64,000 bases of DNA. Source: Rheinheimera pleomorphica (GTDB taxonomy: Bacteria; Pseudomonadota; Gammaproteobacteria; Enterobacterales; Alteromonadaceae). The stretch's first letter is position 1. Each line of letters begins with the position of its first letter. Below are positions 6,690-16,003 of the stretch, piece by piece. The position numbers and the translations under genes were made by a program. The stretch is from assembly GCF_011634895.1 (NCBI RefSeq), contig NZ_SIRR01000025.1, positions 186,001 to 250,000 on the forward strand. Direction: 5' to 3'. Below the pieces are notes generated by a model, which was given only the letters and a program-made list of their open reading frames with translations, was not told the origin of the DNA and did not search any database.

Positions 6690-9600
6690 TTAAGCCCAGA
6701 CTTTATCCGCCCAGCGCTTAGCATTAGCCCGCCAGCTTGCCCAACCGGCCGTCAGATTAACCAGCCCCCAATAGGTTAACGGCACCAATACCAGGCTGGT
6801 TAACGTAGAAAATAACAAACCGCCGATAATGGCAATCGCCATAGGTGCATAGCTTGGGCCGTCGCCACCAATTTGCGTACCGCCCAGTGCCAGTGGTAAT
6901 AAACCCAGTACAGTAGTGGAAACCGTCATCAGGATCGGCCGTAAACGCGACTCGCTGGCATGAATAATCAGCTCGCGCAGCATCGCACCGGGCTGCTCCT
7001 GCCGATCCTGATTGATGCGGTCTACCAGCACGATGCCGTTGTTGACCACTATCCCCATCAGCACCAACATGCCTATCATTCCCATAATCCCCATATTGGT
7101 ACCGGTAAACAGAAAGGCCCAGAACACGCCTACCAACGAGAACAATAGTGAACCTATCACCGCTGTTGGCAACAATAACGACTCAAACAGCGCCGCCATC
7201 ACGATATAAATCATCGCGACCGCCAGCAACATATTCACCAGCATTACCTGCTGCGACTCGTCCTGGCGCTGGAAGCTGCCCTGAAACGACCAGCGATAAC
7301 CGGCCGGCAATGCCAGCTCGTCCATGACTTTTTTGATATCTTCGCGCGCCGTGTCCATTTTGTAGTCTTTTGCCAGATTCATCCGGATAGCAATGCCGGT
7401 TTGGCGGTCAAAACGGCGGATTTGGTCCAGCCGCGGCGCAAACGTCAGCGTCGCCAGTTGCTCAAGGCTGATAACAACACCGTCTTTATTTAAAATAGGC
7501 AAGGCGGCCAGCTCAGCCTGCGAATGACTGACTTTCTCATCATACAGCACACGCATTAACAACTCGCCCTGCTCCAGCGTGCGATAAGTGCGCAAATTGG
7601 TGCCCCTAAGTGCCAGCGCTACTGCGCCAGCTACCTGCTGCGCGGTTAAACCATGGCGTTGCAGTTGCTCCAGCTTAAGCGTAATTTGCAATTCCTGCTG
7701 GCCGCGGGCAATTTCTGAACTGACATCCTCCAAACCGGCAATACCTGACAGCATCGGCTCTATGTCCTGCGCCAGTTCCAGCAAGACTTCGGTTGAGCTG
7801 CCCAGCAAATGCACCTGCATACCGCCGTTATTGCCCCAACCAAATGAGGGTTTCGAGCGCACCAGCGCCGGCCAGTCCTGACGAATGGCCTCTTTCAGCG
7901 CTGCCAGCGGCTGGCTAAGCTGCGGTTTTAAAATAATGATCGAAATAGCGTGGCCAGAGCGGTAATAACTGTATACCGACTCGACATCAAACTTGTCTTT
8001 ATTGGCATACAGATAGGCTTCCATCATGCTAACTTCGGCTTCTACTTCTTCCAGCGCATAATTACCCTGTACGTTATAGTTTAAGAAAATGCGGTCACTG
8101 CTTTCATCATCTTCATCCCCGCCCGACACGGCGCCCATCGGAATAACAATACTGCTCAGTAACAAAACAGCAAAAAAGGCCGACCAACGCGGGTGATACA
8201 TCACCCAACTTAGCACCTTGCGATAGCCCCGCTCTGCCTTACCTTGCTGAACCTGTTGCGTAACTTGCATTGTAAGACGGGTGGTTAACAGTGGGATCAG
8301 CGTCAGAGCCATCAGTAAGCTAACCGCCAGACACAAACAAATCGCTATGGCGACATGTTCTAAAAAGATGGTCAGCTGCATCTTCTGGCCGACAATGTTC
8401 GGCAAAAATACGATGGCCGTGGTTGCCGTGCCCGCCAGCACCGCCAGGCTGACACGGCGCACCCCGCGCGCCGTGGCGGCTTTGACATCACCGCCCTGCG
8501 CGCGCTCGCGAAAAATACTTTCGGTGACCACCACCGCATTATCCACCAGCATACCAATGGCCAGCATCAGCCCCATCATACTTAAGATATTCAGGCTGTA
8601 GCCAAGAAAGTACATCACACCAAGCGCAATACAAATGGATACCGGCACCGCCAACACCACCACCATAGTGGTACCGATATGACGTAAAAACAGATACAGC
8701 ACAGCAAAAGACAACAGCGCGCCAATACCACCAGCGCTAAGCAAATCCGCCAGTGAGGTGGTCACACCATCGGCAGTGTCGTCCATGATGTATAAACTAA
8801 TGCCGTTAAAGGCCGGATCTTTATCTGCCGCTTCTACCACGGCAAGCGCGGCTTTAGCCACCTCGACCAGGTTAGCGCCGGACTCTTTAAACACATTCAT
8901 GCCCACTGCATAGGTTTGATCTAAGTGACGGCCATCCTCACGCTTGGGCAGTTCCAGTTGCACACTAGCCACTTCGCGCAGGCTTAACCCCGGGCGCAGC
9001 GGCAGCGCAGCAATTTCTTCCAGCTGCTGGTATTCTCCTACCGGTTTAACCAGAATACTGGTTTCACTGTTACGCAGCTCACCAGCGGTCATCGCAAAGT
9101 TATTACTTTGCAGCGTCCGCACTATGCTTTGCGCATCAATATTCAGCGCGCGCATTTTGTCCGGGTCCAGCCGGATAATGACCTGGCGTTTTTCTACGCC
9201 ATACAGCTCAACCTTAGATACGCCGGCTACCCGCTCCAGCGGACGCTTTATTTGCCGCTCCAGCAAGTCGTACGCCATGGCCAAATCACGTTCGCTGGAA
9301 ATACGCAGCTGAAATATTGGCATATCGTTGGTATTAAACTGAAACACCAACACCCGCTCAACATCGTCTGGCAGCAAATGGCGAATACTGTCCAGTCGCT
9401 CACGTACTTCAATGCTTTTGCTGTTAATGTTTTCTTCCCAGTTAAATTCCAGCGAAATCTCGCTGCTGTTTTCATTAGACCAGGAGCGCATTTCCTTCAC
9501 GCCGGTTACTGTGGCCAGCGCTTCTTCAACCGGTCGGGTGATCAGCCGCTCAATTTCGGTTGGTGTAGCGTTGTTATACGGCACATTAATAAAAATTTGC

Positions 9601-9743
9601 GGGATATCAATGCCGGGGAATTTCTCCAGCGGCAGCATACGGCTGGCGATAATGCCAAACACCAGCAGCGATAAAAACAGCATACAAATTGTCACCGGCC
9701 GGGTTAGCGCAAAACGGGTCAGCCATAAAGGTTGCGCGCTCAT
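6690..9743 (-). CDS. RND efflux permease (second of a tandem pair)
   Basis: A 1017-residue inner-membrane proton-driven exporter of the AcrB/MdtB superfamily. It has the N-terminal LTRFALTRPVTICMLFLSLL helix, two large periplasmic domains, and the charged TM4 core GLMLAIGMLVDNAVVVTESI with the proton-relay aspartate. The matching second-half motif is GMLVLMGIVVNNGIVLVDRI. Its start overlaps the stop of the preceding permease gene by 4 bases (ATGA), so the two are translationally coupled. Two permeases behind one adaptor recall MdtABC, where the permeases form a hetero-trimer. No outer-membrane channel is encoded nearby, so a shared TolC is expected. Substrates are unknown. Confidence 0.9.
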   Translation of the reverse strand: MSAQPLWLTRFALTRPVTICMLFLSLLVFGIIASRMLPLEKFPGIDIPQIFINVPYNNATPTEIERLITRPVEEALATVTGVKEMRSWSNENSSEISLEFNWEENINSKSIEVRERLDSIRHLLPDDVERVLVFQFNTNDMPIFQLRISSERDLAMAYDLLERQIKRPLERVAGVSKVELYGVEKRQVIIRLDPDKMRALNIDAQSIVRTLQSNNFAMTAGELRNSETSILVKPVGEYQQLEEIAALPLRPGLSLREVASVQLELPKREDGRHLDQTYAVGMNVFKESGANLVEVAKAALAVVEAADKDPAFNGISLYIMDDTADGVTTSLADLLSAGGIGALLSFAVLYLFLRHIGTTMVVVLAVPVSICIALGVMYFLGYSLNILSMMGLMLAIGMLVDNAVVVTESIFRERAQGGDVKAATARGVRRVSLAVLAGTATTAIVFLPNIVGQKMQLTIFLEHVAIAICLCLAVSLLMALTLIPLLTTRLTMQVTQQVQQGKAERGYRKVLSWVMYHPRWSAFFAVLLLSSIVIPMGAVSGGDEDDESSDRIFLNYNVQGNYALEEVEAEVSMMEAYLYANKDKFDVESVYSYYRSGHAISIIILKPQLSQPLAALKEAIRQDWPALVRSKPSFGWGNNGGMQVHLLGSSTEVLLELAQDIEPMLSGIAGLEDVSSEIARGQQELQITLKLEQLQRHGLTAQQVAGAVALALRGTNLRTYRTLEQGELLMRVLYDEKVSHSQAELAALPILNKDGVVISLEQLATLTFAPRLDQIRRFDRQTGIAIRMNLAKDYKMDTAREDIKKVMDELALPAGYRWSFQGSFQRQDESQQVMLVNMLLAVAMIYIVMAALFESLLLPTAVIGSLLFSLVGVFWAFLFTGTNMGIMGMIGMLVLMGIVVNNGIVLVDRINQDRQEQPGAMLRELIIHASESRLRPILMTVSTTVLGLLPLALGGTQIGGDGPSYAPMAIAIIGGLLFSTLTSLVLVPLTYWGLVNLTAGWASWRANAKRWADKVWA

Positions 9744-12700
9744 ACTGTGGCCTCCGCTGCGGTTGAACTTAAGGCTTTATCGCGACTGACTAAGGCATAC
9801 AACACCGGAATAAACAGCAGGGTAAGCATAGTGGCCAGCGCCAGGCCAAAGATCACGGTAATGGCCATCGGCGCACGAATTTCGCTGCCATCACCGGTGC
9901 CCAGCGCCATGGGTAATAAGCCCAGTATGGTGGTTAAGGTGGTCATCAGCACTGGCCGCAACCGACTGGCACCGGCGTCGATAATAGCGTGTTGCAGCGA
10001 CACGCCCTCAGAGCGCAGCTGATTTATGCGGTCTATCAGTACGATGGCGTTATTCACCACAATACCGGCCAGCATTATCAGGCCAATAAACACGATAACG
10101 GATAAACGGGTATCGGTCAGCCATAAGCCTAAAATGGCACCGGCACCGGCCAGTGGCACAGTAAACAAAATTAATAGCGGTTGCAGCAGGTTTTCAAACT
10201 GCGAAGCCATGACCAAATACACTAAAAATACCGCCAACAGCAGTGCCATGGTTAACGAGGTATAAGCACGCTGCATTTCTTCACTCTGGCCTACCACAGC
10301 AGCCGTGACACCATACGGCAGACTTTGTGCCGCCAAAATAGCGGCAGCACTTTGCGTTGCCTGCTCTAAATCGCCATAGGTCAGGTTAGCACTGACCAGC
10401 GCCACCCGTTGCTGGCCAATGCGGGTAATTTCACTGGGGCCGGTTTCGCGCTTAATGTCTGCCACGGCAGATAACGGCAGCGGTTTGTCACTGCCCGGAT
10501 TAATGATCAGTTGCGCCAGTTGCTGTTCAGACTGACGATACTGCTCGGCTAAGCGCACGCGGATATCCACTTTACGGTCATTCACCGAATACTGCCCGGC
10601 AACTTCACCACCAACATAAGCCGCCACCCGTTTGGCAACATCATGTGAGTTCATGCCCAGCTGCGAGAGCAAACCATGATTAAAGTACAGCGTAATTTCC
10701 GGCTGACCTGGCCGCAGGCTGGTCTTAACATCAGTAAAGCGCTCATCGGCTTCCAACGCCGTGACCAGGTTATCGGCGGCTACTTTCAGTTGCGCCAGCT
10801 CATAGCCCGACAGCTCAATTTCAAGCGGCGTGCTAAAGCTAAACAACTGAGGCCGGTCGATTTTAACCGTAATATCGGGCTGCTGCGCCAGATAGTCGCG
10901 CAGCACGGTTATCACCTGCTGTTCTTGCTCTGGGCTGCTGCCCGGCTGTAACACAATGTTCAGCCGGCCCCAGTGGCTGCCGCCGATGCTGGGATCAACG
11001 GTCATTTGAGCACCGGTCCCCGCCTGGGCATAACTGCGTTTTACTGCGGTTTGCTCCGCGGCAATGGCTGCCAGTTGTGTCAGCACCTTATCGGTTTGCT
11101 CAATAGCACTGCCTACCGGTAATTGTACTTCCACATAAAATTCCCCCTGGCTCAACGCCGGTATCACATCGGCGCCCAGCCGCGGCAATAGCGTAAAACA
11201 GGCCGCTGCTGCGGTTAGCGTAATGGCAATAGTCAGCACTTTTAACTGTAATGCGGCACTAAGCGCACGGCGATAAAAGGCATCTAACCGGGCTAATAAC
11301 CATTGCACGGCGTTTAGCAGCGGTTTAAACAGCAGCGCTAAGCTGCGGCTCACCAGACGGAATAACAGCGTTAACGCTGTTACCAATAACAGCAATAAAC
11401 CACGCACTGCTTTACCCAGCATCCGCAGTGGCCAGGTTGGCCAGTAGTACCAGCGGCGCACTTCAGCTTCAGTGCTAATTGCTACGGCAGGTTCACCAGC
11501 CATTTTACGGCTGCCCTCACGCGCTGCCATGGTAGGAATAAGGGTTAACGCCACCACTAACGAGGCTAACAAAGCAAAGGTGACCGTTAGCGCCTGATCG
11601 CGAAACAGCTGGCCGGCAATGCCTTCGACAAACACCAGCGGGAAAAACACCGCCACTGTGGTTAAGGTTGAGGCCGTAATCGCCATTGCCACTTCACGGG
11701 TGCCTGTTTTCGCAGCTTCAAATGCCGGTTTACCTTGCTCTTTGTGGCGGGCAATGTTTTCCAACACCACGATAGCGTTATCCACCAGTAAGCCAACCGC
11801 CAGCGCGATACCGCCTAGGCTCATCATATTCAGCGTAATACCCTGACCGTACATCAGATTAAAGGTGGCAATCACAGACACCGGTATTGATACTGAAATA
11901 ATCAGTGTCGCCCAGACATTACGTAAAAACAGATACAGTACCAACATCGCCAGTAAACCACCGACGACCGCTGCGGATTTAACGTCATCAATGGCTTGCT
12001 TTATAAATTCAGACTGATCATACACCAGCGTCAGACGATAACCGGCTGGCAGCGCTTTTTCCAGCGCCGGTAATTGCGCCAGCAGAGTTTTTGCTACCTG
12101 TACGGTGTTGGCATCTCCTTCTTTGTAAATCGCCACTTCTATCGCTTCTTTGCCATCGACATAAGTAATGCTTTGGCGGTCGACGAAGCTGTCGCGCACT
12201 TCGGCGATGTCTTTTAACCGTACCTGGCTGTTATTCACCTGGGCAACATACAGGTTTTCAATTTGCTGCAAATCGGCAAACTGGTTAATGGTGCGCACTA
12301 AATAGTCGTAACTTGGTGTCTCTAAGCGGCCACCTGCCTGGTTCAGGTTTTCCTGGCGTAAACGGTCGGTGATCTGGCTGATATCCAGTTGCAGCTGGCT
12401 GAGTTTTTGCGGGTCGACCAAAATTTGAATTTCCTGGCTTAAACCGCCATCGGGCCGCACCGCAGCCACGCCGGGTAAGGACTCCAACGCACGGCGCAAA
12501 TCCTCTTCGGCAAAGGTGCGCAGGCTCACCAACTGTGCCGGGCTTAACGCTTCGCCGGCATTTTCACGGCTCAGCGCTAAGCGCACTATCGGATCCAGGT
12601 TGGGGTTAAAGCGCAGCAGCAGCGGCTTTTCAATTTCCAGTGGCAGCAATAACACATCCAGCTTTTCCCGCACCTCCAGTGCAGCCAGATCCATATCGGT

Positions 12701-12994
12701 GCCCCATTCAAATTCCATCACCACATCAGAGCGGCCAGAGCGCGATACTGACTGTACTTTGCGCACGCCTTTAACAATGCCAACGGCTTCTTCAATGGGT
12801 TTGCTAACCAGTTGTTCCACTTCAGCCGGGGCAGCGCCGACAAACTCGGTGCGCACCGTTAAGGAGGGATAAGATAAGTCCGGTAACAAGTTCACGGCCA
12901 GGCGGCCGGCGGCGACCAGACCAAACAGTAAAATACCGAGTGTAAACATCCAGATAGTAACGGGGCGGGTTACGGCTGTATCTACCAGCTTCAT
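9740..12994 (-). CDS. RND efflux permease (first of a tandem pair)
   Basis: A 1084-residue RND transporter with VDTAVTRPVTIWMFTLGILL at the N-terminus, the TM4 motif GIALAVGLLVDNAIVVLENI with its aspartate, and the TM10 motif GLIMLAGIVVNNAIVLIDRI. Between TM6 and TM7 it has an extra stretch of about 70 residues, including a hydrophobic run (VRGLLLLLVTALTLLFRLV), that is longer than the cytoplasmic linker of AcrB; this accounts for its length. It is co-transcribed with the adaptor at 13043 (48-bp gap) and the second permease (4-base overlap). It is likely one half of a heteromeric pump. Confidence 0.9.
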   Translation of the reverse strand: MKLVDTAVTRPVTIWMFTLGILLFGLVAAGRLAVNLLPDLSYPSLTVRTEFVGAAPAEVEQLVSKPIEEAVGIVKGVRKVQSVSRSGRSDVVMEFEWGTDMDLAALEVREKLDVLLLPLEIEKPLLLRFNPNLDPIVRLALSRENAGEALSPAQLVSLRTFAEEDLRRALESLPGVAAVRPDGGLSQEIQILVDPQKLSQLQLDISQITDRLRQENLNQAGGRLETPSYDYLVRTINQFADLQQIENLYVAQVNNSQVRLKDIAEVRDSFVDRQSITYVDGKEAIEVAIYKEGDANTVQVAKTLLAQLPALEKALPAGYRLTLVYDQSEFIKQAIDDVKSAAVVGGLLAMLVLYLFLRNVWATLIISVSIPVSVIATFNLMYGQGITLNMMSLGGIALAVGLLVDNAIVVLENIARHKEQGKPAFEAAKTGTREVAMAITASTLTTVAVFFPLVFVEGIAGQLFRDQALTVTFALLASLVVALTLIPTMAAREGSRKMAGEPAVAISTEAEVRRWYYWPTWPLRMLGKAVRGLLLLLVTALTLLFRLVSRSLALLFKPLLNAVQWLLARLDAFYRRALSAALQLKVLTIAITLTAAAACFTLLPRLGADVIPALSQGEFYVEVQLPVGSAIEQTDKVLTQLAAIAAEQTAVKRSYAQAGTGAQMTVDPSIGGSHWGRLNIVLQPGSSPEQEQQVITVLRDYLAQQPDITVKIDRPQLFSFSTPLEIELSGYELAQLKVAADNLVTALEADERFTDVKTSLRPGQPEITLYFNHGLLSQLGMNSHDVAKRVAAYVGGEVAGQYSVNDRKVDIRVRLAEQYRQSEQQLAQLIINPGSDKPLPLSAVADIKRETGPSEITRIGQQRVALVSANLTYGDLEQATQSAAAILAAQSLPYGVTAAVVGQSEEMQRAYTSLTMALLLAVFLVYLVMASQFENLLQPLLILFTVPLAGAGAILGLWLTDTRLSVIVFIGLIMLAGIVVNNAIVLIDRINQLRSEGVSLQHAIIDAGASRLRPVLMTTLTTILGLLPMALGTGDGSEIRAPMAITVIFGLALATMLTLLFIPVLYALVSRDKALSSTAAEATV

Positions 12995-13042
12995 AGCGTC
13001 ATGTCCTGTGAGCGTTATTATTGTTTTAGTTGTTTAAAGCCA

Positions 13043-14116
13043 TCAAAATTCGCGTTCGGTTACCACATTTACCAAGGCTTCATCTTTCAGTGCTGACTGG
13101 CCGGCAATGACTACCCGGTCACCCAGCGCCAGACCGGATAATACTTCTACCGTGTTATCAGCCTGATAGCCCAGATGTACCTGTTTGCGGCTAACTTTGT
13201 GCTCGCTATCGATAACAAAAACTGTCTGGGTGTTGTCGGTGCTCATCAGGGCGCGTTTGGGCAGCAACAGCGCATCCGTTTTTACGTCAAACTGCAGCTG
13301 TACCTGAGCAAACATACCGGGCTTTAACCGTTGCTGCTCGTTAGCCACTTTAAGTACTGCACGCACGGTGCCGGATTGCGCATCGACTACCGGCGAAATA
13401 CGCACCAGTTCAGCGGTTTGCGGCTGCATACCGGCAAATTGCAACAACGCTTGCTGGCCAACTCGCGCCTGGGCGAGTTGTTGCTCTGGCAGGTGCACCA
13501 CCGCTTCTAACTGCTGGTTCGACACCAGATGAAACAATGACTGCGTAGCGTGCTGGTTAACCAGCTGGCCGACTTTAGCGTAGCGACGTGATACTACGCC
13601 ATCGATTGGCGCCCGAATTTCGGTTTCTTTCAGCGCTAACTCAGCCAGGTTTACCGTGGCCTTAAGCGAATCGTATTGCCATTGCAGTTTTTCAAACACA
13701 TCGGCGCTGATCAGCTGACGCTGGTACATCTCTTCCATGCGTTTTAATTCGCTGCTCAGGCGGCTTAATTCGGCTTTTTCTTTGTTCAGGCTAAACTGCT
13801 GACGTTCATTGTCCAGCACGGCCAGTAACTGACCTGCGCTAACTTTATCCCCCTCTTCCACCAGAATTTTTTGCACTATGCCGGTTGCTTTACTGATCAC
13901 TTCGGCCTCGGCACGCGCTTCCAGCGTGGCAGTAGTACTATAGCTACTGCTGATTTGTCCCTGACGGGTCAGCGCTGCCTCTACCGGTATGGCGACTACC
14001 GCTTCAGCCTTAGTCGCAGCGGTAGAACTATTGGCCTGATTACAACCGGTTAATAACACGCTGGCTAAAATGGCTGCCGCCGCGCTAAGTTTAAAACTGT
14101 GTGAGGTTTTCATCAT
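13043..14116 (-). CDS. RND efflux periplasmic adaptor lipoprotein (membrane fusion protein)
   Basis: 357 residues. A lipoprotein signal ends in LASVLLTGCNQ, so the mature protein is probably lipid-anchored at the inner membrane. The lipoyl half-motifs lie in ATGIVQKILVEEGDKVSAGQ and ETEIRAPIDGVVSRRYAKVG, flanking a coiled-coil hairpin (KEKAELSRLSSELKRMEEMY). A beta-barrel and membrane-proximal domain follow (RLKPGMFAQVQLQF). It links the RND permeases downstream to an outer-membrane channel. It starts a three-gene operon. GGA lies just upstream of a double ATG, so the exact start may be 14116 or 14113. Confidence 0.92.
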   Translation of the reverse strand: MMKTSHSFKLSAAAAILASVLLTGCNQANSSTAATKAEAVVAIPVEAALTRQGQISSSYSTTATLEARAEAEVISKATGIVQKILVEEGDKVSAGQLLAVLDNERQQFSLNKEKAELSRLSSELKRMEEMYQRQLISADVFEKLQWQYDSLKATVNLAELALKETEIRAPIDGVVSRRYAKVGQLVNQHATQSLFHLVSNQQLEAVVHLPEQQLAQARVGQQALLQFAGMQPQTAELVRISPVVDAQSGTVRAVLKVANEQQRLKPGMFAQVQLQFDVKTDALLLPKRALMSTDNTQTVFVIDSEHKVSRKQVHLGYQADNTVEVLSGLALGDRVVIAGQSALKDEALVNVVTEREF

Positions 14117-14328
14117 TCATCCTTTGGAAAACAAAAAACTGAGCAAGTTAACATCGCTAATGCAGTTGCCATGCCAGCGGTTAAAACCATTATTTCTTGA
14201 ATATTTTCAACAACATAAAATAAATTCATTTTTCCAGCCACACTCAGTACCAATTAAATTTGGTCAAAAGCACCATTTTTTGGTGTTAAAGCCCACCTCG
14301 TAAGCGGCCAAACAACAGCCGCTTGCGG

Positions 14329-14366
14329 CTTAGAGTCTGTACTCTAAGGTCTGACCTCTTTATACT
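14329..14366 (+). promoter_or_regulatory. fadL promoter region with FadR-like operator
   Basis: AGGTCTGACCT (14347-14357) is a perfect palindrome holding GGTCNGACC, the core of the Escherichia coli FadR operator. It lies 3 bases upstream of a -10-like TATACT (14361-14366) and 30-40 bases before fadL. An 8-bp inverted repeat, CTTAGAGT-CTGT-ACTCTAAG (14329-14348), abuts it. Position and sequence suggest repression of fadL by an acyl-CoA-responsive FadR, as in enteric bacteria. No fadR gene is in the window. Confidence 0.55.
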
Positions 14367-14396
14367 GCTCACTTTTACATTCAACAGGGTATGTAT

Positions 14397-15848
14397 ATGT
14401 TTAGAAAAACCGCCGCGTCATTAGCTGTACTCTCCACGCTTGCCAGTGTGTCGGCGCACGCTGAAGGCTATAAATTATTTGAACAATCGGTCAGCAGCAT
14501 GGGCAATGCCTATGCTGGCCGCGGTGCTCAGCTAACCGACGCTACGCTGGTGTACTCCAACCCGGCTGCGCTTACCGCTTTAGACGGTGCCCAGCTGTCT
14601 GGCGGTTTAAACCTGATTAACGCCAAAACTAACTACCGCAATGCCAGCGCACAAAGTGCCAATGGTCAGTCTGTAGTTGGTCGTCCTGAGGGCGCAAATA
14701 GTTTAAATGAATTAGTACCTTTTGTGTTTTACGCCGATAAAGTGTCAGAACAAGTAAGCTGGGGTATTGGTTTTTATGTGCCCTTTGGTTTGTCATCTGA
14801 TTACGACGACGACTTTGCCGGCCGCTACTTCGCCGATGAAACTGCCGTACAGGTATTAAGCCTGCAACCGGCACTGGCGTATAAATTAAATGACAACTGG
14901 TCAGTGGGTGTGGGCATTTCGTTAAACCGCGCCGAGGGCACCTTGTCGAAATTTAAAGATCACAGCGGTTTATGTGAAGCCGGGCCATTACTGGGCGCTA
15001 TTTTTAACGACGCTATCTGCCAAAGCCACTATGAAGTAGAAGGCGATGACATCGCTTTCGGTTATACCTTAGGCATTCACGGTGAGCCTATCGACGGCAC
15101 CCGTTTAGCCTTTACCTGGCACTCGGCGGTGAACTACACGCTAAAAGGCGATTCGGTGATCACTAACACTCCGGTCACCAGTGCCAATGGCCAGCCCTAT
15201 CTGGTACCGGTACCTGGCATGCCACAATTACCACTGTTGGATGCCCGCACGGGTAAACTGGCCACTAATGATGTACTGATTGAAAAAAGCCAGCTGGATT
15301 TAACCACTCCTGCCAGCGCGGCTTTTAGTATTGATCAGCAGCTAACGCCAGCCTTGTCGTTGCAATTTAGCGCAGCCTGGACGCAGTGGAGCAAGTTTGA
15401 AAGCATTGATATTATCAGCAACGATGCCAACCCCAGTATTTCGCTGAACACCCAGCGCGAACCTAATCTGAATAGCCCGGGCTATATCGGCTATATTCCG
15501 GAGTATTGGCATAACAGCTGGTCTTTTGCGCTGGGCGCAACCTATGTTTACCAGCCGGACCTCACGCTGAAAACCGGTATTGCCTATGATGAAAACCCGA
15601 TTGGCCAAAGCCATAAAACAGCGCGCATTCCCACTGATGACAGGGTATGGCTAACCGTTGGTGCCAGCTGGCAGCTTAGTGACCAGCTAAGCCTGGATCT
15701 TGCCTATGGCTACCTGTTTACCGGTGATGTCAGTGTAAATGAGCGGGAGTACAATGTGCAGGACGTACCGCTGTATAACAGTGGTTATCAGGGCCAGTAC
15801 AGCAATAAAGGCCAGTTGTTAGCAATACAGGCCAACTATCGTTTCTAA
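14397..15848 (+). CDS. fadL: FadL-family outer-membrane long-chain fatty acid transporter
   Basis: 483 residues. A signal peptide ends near VSAHAEG, followed by the diagnostic N-terminal hatch sequence GYKLFEQSVSSMGNAYAGRG and the NPAALTAL motif (residues about 50-60). The rest alternates short beta-strands of a 14-strand barrel and ends in the aromatic terminal residue (YRF) typical of outer-membrane porins. FadL passes long-chain fatty acids or other hydrophobic molecules across the outer membrane. AGGG at 14386-14389 favours the ATG at 14397 over the ATG at 14391. A FadR-like operator precedes it. The gene is monocistronic and convergent with the DUF4397 lipoprotein. Confidence 0.92.
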   Translation: MFRKTAASLAVLSTLASVSAHAEGYKLFEQSVSSMGNAYAGRGAQLTDATLVYSNPAALTALDGAQLSGGLNLINAKTNYRNASAQSANGQSVVGRPEGANSLNELVPFVFYADKVSEQVSWGIGFYVPFGLSSDYDDDFAGRYFADETAVQVLSLQPALAYKLNDNWSVGVGISLNRAEGTLSKFKDHSGLCEAGPLLGAIFNDAICQSHYEVEGDDIAFGYTLGIHGEPIDGTRLAFTWHSAVNYTLKGDSVITNTPVTSANGQPYLVPVPGMPQLPLLDARTGKLATNDVLIEKSQLDLTTPASAAFSIDQQLTPALSLQFSAAWTQWSKFESIDIISNDANPSISLNTQREPNLNSPGYIGYIPEYWHNSWSFALGATYVYQPDLTLKTGIAYDENPIGQSHKTARIPTDDRVWLTVGASWQLSDQLSLDLAYGYLFTGDVSVNEREYNVQDVPLYNSGYQGQYSNKGQLLAIQANYRF

Positions 15849-15864
15849 TGTTGTTCTAGCAGCT

Positions 15865-15950
15865 GGTGCGGCATACGCACCGGCTTATTCACACCAACAC
15901 GCCGTAAATACCTCCCTGTAGGCTCGATTCAGGCATCCATGCCTTCAACG
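15865..15950. repeat. Intergenic hairpin and REP-like element
   Basis: GGTGCG-GCATA-CGCACC (15865-15881) is a 6-bp hairpin just after fadL and may terminate it weakly. It is followed by CCTCCCTGTAGGCTCG and an AGGCATCCATGCCT palindrome. This combination resembles dispersed REP-like intergenic elements of gammaproteobacteria. Only one copy is visible here, so repeat status is inferred. Confidence 0.4.
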
Positions 15951-16003
15951 GTTGGTTTAGAGTAAGCCGATGCGTCAACTAAATCAGCTATACTCGAGTG
16001 CTA

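Noticed and set aside
9108..9674. 188-residue + strand ORF inside the RND gene
   Set aside because: It is antisense to a fully conserved RND permease, has no ribosome site, and its protein has no recognisable family.
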